This document shows positions 53,803 through 61,175 of a stretch of DNA of 64,000 nt, piece by piece (position 1 is the stretch's first letter; each line of letters opens with the position of its first letter). Origin of the DNA: Pseudomonas sp. UBA1879 (GTDB taxonomy: Bacteria; Pseudomonadota; Gammaproteobacteria; Pseudomonadales; Pseudomonadaceae); NCBI RefSeq assembly GCF_002338065.1, contig NZ_DDHJ01000004.1, positions 511,943 to 575,942 on the forward strand, read 5' to 3'. Below the pieces are notes generated by a model. That model did no database searches, was not told the DNA's origin, and worked only from the letters and a program-made list of their open reading frames with translations. The translations under genes were made by a program, and so were the position numbers.

Positions 53803-54939
53803 ATGCCCATCGAGACTGAAACTCCTCTGCTGTTGCTGGACCGCGACCAATTGGACCGCAACATCCAACGCATGCGCGAGACGCTGGCGCCGTTCAACGT
53901 GACGTTTCGCCCCCACGTCAAAACCCACAAATGCCTCGAAGTGACCGAACGTTTATTCGTCGGTGGGAAGGGTCCGATCACGGTGTCGACGTTGCGCGAG
54001 GCGGACTTCTTCTTTGCCGCCGGATTCACCGACATCTTGTATGGGGTGGGTATCGCGCCCAATAAATTTGCCCACGCCGCGCGGCTGCTGGAGCAAGGGG
54101 CCGAACTGAAACTCGTCTTGGACAACCTGGAAAGCGCGCGGCTGCTGGCGGACTTTGCCGCCCGGAGCGATCAGGCATTCGGGGTGTTATTGGAAGTCGA
54201 CTGCGACGGGCATCGTTCGGGCATCCCGCCCAACGCTCCCTTGTTGGTCGAGATCGCGCAACTGCTGCAGCGCAGCGGGGTCAAGGTCAGCGGCGTCATG
54301 ACTCATGCGGGAAATTCCTACGACAGCCGCAGCATCGAGGAAATCGAAGCTTTCGCCCGGCGTGAGCGGGATGCGATCGTGCAGGCCGCGCAGTTGCTGC
54401 GAAACGCAGGCTTTGAGGTGCCGATGGTCAGCGTCGGCTCCACGCCCACGGCATTGTTCACCCACGACCTGACGGGCGTCACCGAAGTGCGCGCCGGTGT
54501 CTTTGCATTCTTCGATCTGGTCATGGCCGGACTGGGCGTGTGTCAGGTGCAGGACATTGCAGTCTCGGTGCTGACCACCGTCATTGGCCATCAGCCGGAC
54601 AAAGGCTGGGTCATCGTCGATGCCGGCTGGATGGCACTGTCCCGCGACCGTGGCACGGCGAAACAGCCCGTGGATCAGGGCTACGGCGTGGTCTGTGACC
54701 TGTCGGGTCAACCGGTTGGCGACCTCATCGTCACTGCGGCGAATCAGGAGCATGGAATCATTTCGTCCCGCTCCGGAAATCCCGAAGTCGCCCTGGCGCT
54801 GCCCGTGGGCGCTCAACTGCGCATCCTGCCCAATCATGCCTGCGCCACCTCGGCGCAACATGCCGGCTATCACGTCTCGACCGAGGGACGCCGCCTCGGT
54901 TACTGGCCTCGCATTGCGGGTTGGGGAATATCCCTATGA
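53803..54939 (+). CDS. D-threonine aldolase/D-serine dehydratase-like PLP enzyme (DSD1 family)
   Basis: A 378-residue fold type III PLP enzyme with alanine-racemase N-terminal barrel. TPLLLLDRDQLDRNIQRM and RPHVKTHKCLEV contain the PLP Lys in HVKTHK; VEVDCDGHRSG, VGSTPT and the C-terminal metal-binding LPNHACATSAQH (His and Cys ligands) fit the DSD1/D-threonine aldolase family. It acts on D-serine, D-threonine or D-3-hydroxyaspartate. The pairing with RidA just downstream favours a dehydratase that releases a reactive enamine, but the aldolase reaction cannot be ruled out. First gene of a coupled three-gene operon. Confidence 0.87.
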   Translation: MPIETETPLLLLDRDQLDRNIQRMRETLAPFNVTFRPHVKTHKCLEVTERLFVGGKGPITVSTLREADFFFAAGFTDILYGVGIAPNKFAHAARLLEQGAELKLVLDNLESARLLADFAARSDQAFGVLLEVDCDGHRSGIPPNAPLLVEIAQLLQRSGVKVSGVMTHAGNSYDSRSIEEIEAFARRERDAIVQAAQLLRNAGFEVPMVSVGSTPTALFTHDLTGVTEVRAGVFAFFDLVMAGLGVCQVQDIAVSVLTTVIGHQPDKGWVIVDAGWMALSRDRGTAKQPVDQGYGVVCDLSGQPVGDLIVTAANQEHGIISSRSGNPEVALALPVGAQLRILPNHACATSAQHAGYHVSTEGRRLGYWPRIAGWGISL

Positions 54940-55334
54940 AAACGGTAACCTCACGGGACCTGCCTACGCCAGGCGGCTATTACTCACAGGGTGTCGTCTC
55001 GGGACGTTTGCTGTTCGTGTCCGGGCAACTGCCGTTCAATCCTCAGACCGGCACGTTTGCGCAGGGCATCGAAGCCCAGTTCACGCAGGCGATGGCCAAT
55101 GTCGAGTCGGTTCTGCGGGCCGGCGGCGCAAGCCTGGCGACCTTGGTGAATGTGCAGATCTTCATCTCGGACGTGAGCTACTGGCCGCTCGTGAATGCCA
55201 TTTATGCGCAGTGGCTGGGCGCGCATAAGCCTGCGCGCGCCATCATTCCCTGCGGCTCGCTGCATTACGGCGCCTTGGTGGAAATCACCGCCGTCGCTGA
55301 ACTCGTCAACCCTTCACAGGAATCGCTGCAATGA
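54936..55334 (+). CDS. RidA family enamine/imine deaminase
   Basis: A 132-residue YjgF/YER057c/UK114 protein. GGYYSQGVVSGRLLFVSGQLPFNPQTG starts the fold and the signature near the end, KPARAIIPCGSLHYGALVEITAVAEL, contains the Arg that binds the carboxylate of the imino acid (R of PARA). RidA hydrolyses 2-aminoacrylate and related enamines. ATG 54936 overlaps the stop of the preceding gene (ATGA); a TTG at 54921 is the weak alternative. Confidence 0.9.
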   Translation: MKTVTSRDLPTPGGYYSQGVVSGRLLFVSGQLPFNPQTGTFAQGIEAQFTQAMANVESVLRAGGASLATLVNVQIFISDVSYWPLVNAIYAQWLGAHKPARAIIPCGSLHYGALVEITAVAELVNPSQESLQ

Positions 55335-56011
55335 ACTCAAGCGCCGTTGAACCTCTGCAAGCTATCCAACCTTCAGCGCCGGTCGAGCTGGTGTTGTTCG
55401 ATTTGCTCACCGCACTGCTCGACTCCTGGACGTTGTGGAATTCCGTCGCCGGGTCCGAGGAGATGGGCCGCACTTGGCGAATGGCCTACCTGAAAGCCAC
55501 CTACGGCTGCGGCGTGTACAGACCTTACGAAACATTGGTCGAGGAGGCCGCGATTGAAGTCGGACTGGGCCGTCAAGCGGCTGCGGCGCTGGAAGCACGC
55601 TGGCGCGAGTTACAGCCCTGGGCGGAGGCCACGGCTGTTTTATCGGCACTCAAGCCGCACTACAAATTAGGCGTCGTGACCAACTGCTCGGAGAAACTGG
55701 GGCACGCGGCGGCGGACCTGCTGGGCGTGCCGTTTGACGTGGTGATCACCTCGGAAAAAGCGGGTTTTTACAAGCCTGACCCCACGCCTTATCGACTTGC
55801 GCTGGACACGCTAGGCGTAGAACCGGCCCATGCGGTGTTCGTTGCGGGCTCGGCCTACGATCTGTTCGGCACCCAAAAAGTGGGACTGCCGACCCTCTGG
55901 CACAACCGCGTGGGCTTGAGCGCACCCGAGGGCGCCCCTGCACCGCTGATGACCAGGCCGACGCTGGAGAACCTGGCAGCGGATCTGGCGAGCCTGAACA
56001 CGCACGTTTAA
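55331..56011 (+). CDS. HAD family hydrolase (haloacid dehalogenase-like)
   Basis: A 226-residue HAD protein. Motif I is VLFDLLTALLDSW, with only the nucleophilic Asp and no second Asp two residues later, as in L-2-haloacid dehalogenases rather than phosphatases; the usual FGTL is replaced by LTAL. VVTNCSEKLG is motif II and KAGFYKPDP holds the motif III Lys. It overlaps the RidA stop by four bases, so it belongs to the D-amino-acid operon. It may remove a phosphate or halogen from a related small acid; unclear. Confidence 0.82.
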   Translation: MNSSAVEPLQAIQPSAPVELVLFDLLTALLDSWTLWNSVAGSEEMGRTWRMAYLKATYGCGVYRPYETLVEEAAIEVGLGRQAAAALEARWRELQPWAEATAVLSALKPHYKLGVVTNCSEKLGHAAADLLGVPFDVVITSEKAGFYKPDPTPYRLALDTLGVEPAHAVFVAGSAYDLFGTQKVGLPTLWHNRVGLSAPEGAPAPLMTRPTLENLAADLASLNTHV

Positions 56012-56155
56012 TACGGGGCGCGGGAGACAGGCCGGTGGCGTCTTGCTGATGGGCGCCAGCACTCAAGGCCGTCACCGCTTATCCTTGTCCCCGAGCCGGT
56101 GCCCACCGCCCATGTGCGCTACCATTCAAGCCTTCAGCTCGCCAGAAGGTCGAAC

Positions 56156-56692
56156 ATGCCCATGGAACGCTACACCGGTGTTGCCCAAGCCTTGCACTGG
56201 CTGACCGTCGCGGCGCTGTGCTTTTTGCTGCCGTTTGTCTGGGTGGCGGAGAATTTCCCACCGGGGCCGGTGCGGGTGTTCTGGTATATGGCTCACGAGT
56301 CCATGGGCATCAGCGTTTTTCTGATGGTGCTGATACGGCTGACCTGGCGTTGGCGGCATCGGGCGCCAGCCTATCCCGCCGACGTCCATCGGGTAACCGC
56401 GGTGCTTGCCGGCATCACCCATGGGTTGCTTTACGCGGTGCTGTTGGTCATGCCTGTCACAGGTTACTTGATGGCCGGCAACGGCCAGGATGTGCCGTTT
56501 TTCCGAATCGTGTCGCTGCCCGGCTTTGCTCACGATGAGTCGCTGGGCCGGTTCGGCGACACCGTGCACGTCTGGTGTCAATTCGCGGTGTATGGGCTGA
56601 TCGTGCTGCATGTGGCGGCAACGGTCTGGCACGTGGCGATACGCCAGGACGGCTTGCTGGAGCGGATGCTGCCGCCCCAGCGTCGGCCCTGA
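56156..56692 (+). CDS. cytochrome b561 family protein
   Basis: A 178-residue membrane protein with four helices. Haem-ligand histidines occur in VAQALHWLTVAALCF, WYMAHESMGISVFLM, HRVTAVLAGITHGLLYA and VLHVAATVWHV. Such proteins transfer electrons across the inner membrane, sometimes as a superoxide:quinone oxidoreductase (CybB/SodBC type). ATG 56156 is chosen for AGAAGG upstream and the usual MERYTGVAQALHW beginning. Confidence 0.88.
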   Translation: MPMERYTGVAQALHWLTVAALCFLLPFVWVAENFPPGPVRVFWYMAHESMGISVFLMVLIRLTWRWRHRAPAYPADVHRVTAVLAGITHGLLYAVLLVMPVTGYLMAGNGQDVPFFRIVSLPGFAHDESLGRFGDTVHVWCQFAVYGLIVLHVAATVWHVAIRQDGLLERMLPPQRRP

Positions 56693-56790
56693 TCTTTATC
56701 GCGTCTGCGGTCATCCCGCGAGACGGAACATTCTCGCGGAACCAATGCCGTTTGCCGTCGCCTGATTCATTAATCAGAAGGAGGCGGTGC

Positions 56791-57888
56791 ATGTGGCGCA
56801 ATGATCAGGAAATGAGTTCACCCGTAAACCTTGCAGGCGGGGGTCAGCCCCTGCGCATCGGCATTCTCACCCATATCAAACACGCGATCGGCCAGCCGTT
56901 CGCGGGTGGGCTGGAAGCGTTCACCTACGACGTCACCCTGGGCTTGCGGGCGCGAGGGCATGACGTGACGCTGTTTGCCAAAGGCGGCAGCGCGGCGGAG
57001 CTGAATGCGGTGGCGGTGCCGGACGAGGAACAGTGTCGCCATCCGAGCCTCAGCAGCGCCTATGTGGCCGAGCACCACGCCTACCTGAAGCTCATGCAAA
57101 AGATCGACGATTACGGTTTTGACGTGATCTTCAACAACAGCCTGCATTACGTGCCGGTGACGATGGCGTCGATGATCCGCACGCCGATGCTCACCGTACT
57201 GCACACACCGCCGTTTTTCGAGATGGTCAATGCCTTGAGGGGCGAGCGCAAGACCGGGCATTTCAGCACCATGTCCGCCGCCAATGCGCGCAATTGGGGT
57301 GACGTGGTCCCGGACTGTGCGCTGATCGCCAATGGCATTGACCTTGAAGGCTGGCACCCCGTCGAGAACGTAGGCGAACACGCGCTGTGGTCGGGTCGTC
57401 TGGTGCCGGACAAAGGCGCACACCTGGCCATCGACGCGGCGCGACAGGCGGGCATCCCTCTGCGCGTGGCCGGACAGCGGGTGGACGAACGTTACTTCAA
57501 AGAATTCATCGAGCCGCGTCTGGGGCCGGGTGTCGAGTACCTTGGGCATTTGCAGCGTCCGGCGCTGGCACAGGAACTGGCAACCGCGGCCGTGGCGTTG
57601 GTGACCCCGTGCTGGGACGAGCCTTTCGGGTTGGTGGTCGCCGAGGCGCTGGCGTGTGGCACGCCGGTTGCGGCGTTTGATCGCGGTGCGATGATTGACC
57701 TGATCAGTGACGAGGTGGGTTGCCTGGTGCCGCCCAATGACGTTGCCGCGCTGGCGGCTGCGATGACGGTCGCGCGCGGCAAGTCGCGAACGGCCTGCCG
57801 GGCGCGTGCCGAAGCGCTGTGGAATCACGACCTGATGCTGGACCGTTACGAAGCCCTGTTGGCCGACGTCGCGGTGCAGCATGCGTGA
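56791..57888 (+). CDS. glycosyltransferase family 4 protein
   Basis: A 365-residue GT-B glycosyltransferase. PLRIGILTHIKHAIGQPFAGGLEAFTYDV is the acceptor-domain opening with the Gly-rich loop, IANGIDLEGWHP and LWSGRLVPDKGAHLAIDAA mark the donor domain, and PCWDEPFGLVVAEALACGTPVAAFDRGA holds the EX7E nucleotide-sugar motif. AAGGAGG stands 6 bases before ATG 56791. It is coupled to the following transferase by an 8-base overlap. Confidence 0.9.
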   Translation: MWRNDQEMSSPVNLAGGGQPLRIGILTHIKHAIGQPFAGGLEAFTYDVTLGLRARGHDVTLFAKGGSAAELNAVAVPDEEQCRHPSLSSAYVAEHHAYLKLMQKIDDYGFDVIFNNSLHYVPVTMASMIRTPMLTVLHTPPFFEMVNALRGERKTGHFSTMSAANARNWGDVVPDCALIANGIDLEGWHPVENVGEHALWSGRLVPDKGAHLAIDAARQAGIPLRVAGQRVDERYFKEFIEPRLGPGVEYLGHLQRPALAQELATAAVALVTPCWDEPFGLVVAEALACGTPVAAFDRGAMIDLISDEVGCLVPPNDVAALAAAMTVARGKSRTACRARAEALWNHDLMLDRYEALLADVAVQHA

Positions 57889-58927
57889 GCCGCAGATTGG
57901 TTATTACGTGCATCACCACGGCGCAGGCCATGGCGTGCGCGCGGCGCGAATCGCCGAGGCGTTGAACGTACCGGTGACGCTCATCGGCTCGCAATTGCCC
58001 GACGAGCTGCCGGCGGGCGTGCAACGTCTGACATTGCCAGCCGACACGTCGCCGGGCATGACTGTCGAATCCTTCGATGTCATGCATTATGTGCCGTTGG
58101 GCGTGGACGGTGTGCGCGAGCGCATGGCGATGCTCGCGCAGTGGTTCGTCGAGCACTGGCCCTGCCTGCTGGTGGTCGATGTGTCGGTGGAAATCGCCCT
58201 GTTTGCGCGGCTGTGTTCGGTGCCAGTGGTTTACGTGCGACAACATGGCGCGCGGAACGACGCCGCGCATCGCCTGGCGTATGAGAGCGCAAGCGCATTG
58301 CTGGCGCCGTACCCCGAGGTGATGGAAGCGTTGGACACGCCACAGTGGCTGCGCGACAAGACCGGCTACAGCGGCTGGTTGTCGCGTTTTTCCGGCGCGC
58401 GCTCCGCGTCTGCCGAACCCGGTCGGGTGCTGATCATCACCGGACAGGGCGGCACGGGCCTGTCGACCGGATTGATCGAGGCCGTAGCGCGCCACTGTCC
58501 CGAATGGCAGTTTCGGGTGGCGGGGGGGCTTGAGCCGGGTGCCACCTTGCCGAATCTCCACTGGCTGGGCCGGGTGCCGGATCCACGGGAAAGCATGCTC
58601 AGCGCTGAAATCGTGATCGGCAGCGCCAGCGATAGCCTGGTGAGCGAAGCTGCTTCACTGGGTTGCCGGTACATCGCCGTCGCCGAGGACCGTCCTTTTG
58701 ATGAACAGCGACAGCAAGCACGACGCTTGAACGAGCTGAATGTGGCCATAGGGCTCGAAGACGGCTGGCCGACCGCGCCCCAGTGGTCAGCGTTGCTGGG
58801 TGCAGCACAGGCACTGGGTCCGGAGCGTTGGCAGGCGTGGGCCGATGCAGCGTCGGCCGACCGGGCCGCCCGGTTCATCGAGAGCACATTGGCCGGAGCG
58901 ATCAAAAGCCCAGACGTTGAGTGTTGA
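57881..58927 (+). CDS. glycosyltransferase, GT28/MurG-like
   Basis: A 348-residue putative GT-B transferase. The N-terminus IGYYVHHHGAGHGVRAARIAEAL resembles the HGxGH loop of MurG/UGT-type enzymes; the C-terminal IITGQGGTGLSTGL and IGSASDSLVSEAASLGCRYIAV resemble the donor site with the conserved Glu-Ala-x-x-x-Gly. It overlaps the GT4 gene at its start and the convergent GT2 gene at its end (26 bases). The pathway is not known. Confidence 0.75.
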   Translation: MREPQIGYYVHHHGAGHGVRAARIAEALNVPVTLIGSQLPDELPAGVQRLTLPADTSPGMTVESFDVMHYVPLGVDGVRERMAMLAQWFVEHWPCLLVVDVSVEIALFARLCSVPVVYVRQHGARNDAAHRLAYESASALLAPYPEVMEALDTPQWLRDKTGYSGWLSRFSGARSASAEPGRVLIITGQGGTGLSTGLIEAVARHCPEWQFRVAGGLEPGATLPNLHWLGRVPDPRESMLSAEIVIGSASDSLVSEAASLGCRYIAVAEDRPFDEQRQQARRLNELNVAIGLEDGWPTAPQWSALLGAAQALGPERWQAWADAASADRAARFIESTLAGAIKSPDVEC

Positions 58928-59744
58928 GCGTCTGAGCCACCTGCTCGGCGGAAGGCGCCTGAATGATTTCCAGACGGGCGTCGCTCCAGTGCAGCAAGCC
59001 CAAGTCGCTGAACGCCTGCAGCCAGCCTTCCATCGGCCACACCCCCCAGCGACTGTAGAAACGTCGCGCGTTGGTGACGATATCGCTGAAGTGGTTCAGC
59101 GGCGGGTCGTATGTGGGGTGGTATTGATGGAACGCCATCGCCGGGTTGTCGAGCAGCGCCACGCCCTGTTCGCGAGCTCGGAACGCGAAGTCGGTGTCTT
59201 CGCCGCCGTACCCCGTGTAGCCCTCATCGAACCCGCCGATGCGCGCGAAGGTGCTGCCGCTGCAGGCAAAGTTCAGTGACCAGAACAGGTGGTGGGGGAC
59301 GTCTCGGCCCGGCCCCTCACGGTATCTCGCCAATGGATGCTCGACGCCTCGCTCATAAAGCGCCGCCTCATCCCAGCCCGGCTGGCTGGCGCCTTCAGGC
59401 AAATAGCGGACCTGACCCAAGTGCAGCGTATCGGGCCTGTCGCTCAGGCCGTCGCGATAATGGGCCAGCAGGTCGTGGGCCGGAATACAGTCGACGTCCA
59501 GAAACACCCAATCCGCCGCAGGATCGATGTCCGTCACGGCGCTGCGTGCCTTGGCCAATGGCAGGCCGCCGGGCTCGTTCACCTGCAATGTGTGGATTGG
59601 AAAACGCGGGCTGTCGAATTCGCCGCAGGGCTCGTTCATGTGCACGATCCACAAGCCTTCCGGCACCAGACTGGACGACTCAAGGCCCTTGATCAGATTC
59701 GCCAAGTGAGTGCTTCGTCCGTGCACCAGCGTGATCACCTTCAT
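58902..59744 (-). CDS. glycosyltransferase family 2 protein
   Basis: A 280-residue GT-A transferase. The DxD-like metal site is VFLDVDCIPAHD, and ARIGGFDEGYTGYGGEDTDFAFRAREQG is the GT2 acceptor motif with the catalytic acid (ED). It runs opposite to the two GT-B genes and could add to the same glycan. The C-terminal part after about residue 225 ends in QTLNTQRLGF. Confidence 0.85.
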   Translation of the reverse strand: MKVITLVHGRSTHLANLIKGLESSSLVPEGLWIVHMNEPCGEFDSPRFPIHTLQVNEPGGLPLAKARSAVTDIDPAADWVFLDVDCIPAHDLLAHYRDGLSDRPDTLHLGQVRYLPEGASQPGWDEAALYERGVEHPLARYREGPGRDVPHHLFWSLNFACSGSTFARIGGFDEGYTGYGGEDTDFAFRAREQGVALLDNPAMAFHQYHPTYDPPLNHFSDIVTNARRFYSRWGVWPMEGWLQAFSDLGLLHWSDARLEIIQAPSAEQVAQTLNTQRLGF

Positions 59745-59815
59745 TCGCGACTCCCAAACCCTGCATGTTGAGCTGAATGACGATACTGAACACGGCCGTC
59801 GCGCTCAGTTCAGCG

Positions 59816-61051
59816 TCATTTTTGCCCGCGTGCCAGCAGATCCCGTTGCACCCGCCAGACCAGGTAGGCCGCCACCACTGTGGTCGCGACCAGGATGTAG
59901 CCCACCCAGTCGAAATGCTGCAATTTGCCGTCGCTGCCAATCAGCACGATATGCCCGGCCAGCATCGAGGCAACGCCGCCGGACAACTGCTGAATCGCCG
60001 CACTCACGGCGTTGAACGCGCCGCGATGAGCAGGATCAGGCACCCCGGCAACCATGGCCTGGAACGGAATCAGCCGTGAAAAAATGCCCACGAACAGCAC
60101 GGTATTGACCACGATCACCCAAGGCAGGGGCACATTGGACAGGTGCGTGTAAATCGTGACCATAACGACGGTCACCACGCTGCCGACGTAGAACACCCGC
60201 AGCTTGCCGAAGGCATCGGCGGCGCGGCCAATCAGCGGGCCGGTGACAATGGTGCTCAGGCCGGTGAACAGGTACACGAAAGGCAGATTACCGATATCGA
60301 TGCCGATATTGTTCACAGTGAACGCGCTGCTGAACGGCATCAACATGTAACCCCCTGTGGTCAGCAGGGCGACAGCGGCAAATGCGGCCCAGTGCTGCGG
60401 CGCGGCCAGGGTGTTGAACAGGTGACGAAAGGCCGTGTGTTCCTGGCGGATCGCCAAGTGGTCGGTGACCGGGCGCATGACCAGTTGAATCACCACGCCG
60501 CCCGCAGCGCCCATTGCCGCCAGCAGCAGAAAGGGCGCGTGCCAGCCCCAGTGATTGGCCAGGTACAGGCCGACGGGCAAACCCAGCACCTGGCTCGCGG
60601 CGAATGCGGTTTGCAGCACGCCCATCACCCGGCCTCGGGACTGCGGGGCAAACAGATCGGCGGCAATCGCCAGCACGGTCGAGCCGATCACCCCGGCGAA
60701 AATGCCCGTGACGATGCGCGCCAGCAGCAAGGTTTCGAAACTGGCCGCCAGACCGCACCAGAGCGTACCGATGACGAACCCGACGTAGAAAAACAGCAGC
60801 AGCTTCTTGCGATCGAAGCGGTCGGCGAACCCCGCGGTGACCAGCCCGGCCAACCCGGCGCTGAACGCGTAGGCGCTGACCACCAACCCGAACTGGCGGG
60901 CGGACATGCTGAGCGCGGGCAGAATCATCGCCCCCAGCGGGGCCATGAGCATGAAGTCGATGATGACGGCGAATTGCAGCGTCGCGAGCAAGCCGACCAC
61001 GAATTTTTGATAGCGGCTGAACGGGATCAAAACGGGAGCGGTGGAGGTCAT
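59816..61051 (-). CDS. MFS transporter
   Basis: A 411-residue major facilitator with 12 helices, of the drug-efflux DHA type. MLMAPLGAMILPALSMSARQFGLVVSAYAFSAGLAGLVTAGFADRFDRKKLLLFFY contains the family motif A between helices 2 and 3, and ARIVTGIFAGVIGSTVLAI motif B. ATG 61051 has AGG 7 bases upstream; the longer frame to 61084 is not needed. The substrate may be a sugar or small toxic compound. Confidence 0.87.
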   Translation of the reverse strand: MTSTAPVLIPFSRYQKFVVGLLATLQFAVIIDFMLMAPLGAMILPALSMSARQFGLVVSAYAFSAGLAGLVTAGFADRFDRKKLLLFFYVGFVIGTLWCGLAASFETLLLARIVTGIFAGVIGSTVLAIAADLFAPQSRGRVMGVLQTAFAASQVLGLPVGLYLANHWGWHAPFLLLAAMGAAGGVVIQLVMRPVTDHLAIRQEHTAFRHLFNTLAAPQHWAAFAAVALLTTGGYMLMPFSSAFTVNNIGIDIGNLPFVYLFTGLSTIVTGPLIGRAADAFGKLRVFYVGSVVTVVMVTIYTHLSNVPLPWVIVVNTVLFVGIFSRLIPFQAMVAGVPDPAHRGAFNAVSAAIQQLSGGVASMLAGHIVLIGSDGKLQHFDWVGYILVATTVVAAYLVWRVQRDLLARGQK

Positions 61052-61175
61052 CGGTGAACCTGAGCACGAGAAGGGGGAAAGCAACGGGCCTCATCATGGT
61101 AGAAAAGCGCTCAACAAAACACCCTCGTCGCGAGACGTCGAGATTTTGCCGCACACGCTCGCCTGAAACCGACGC

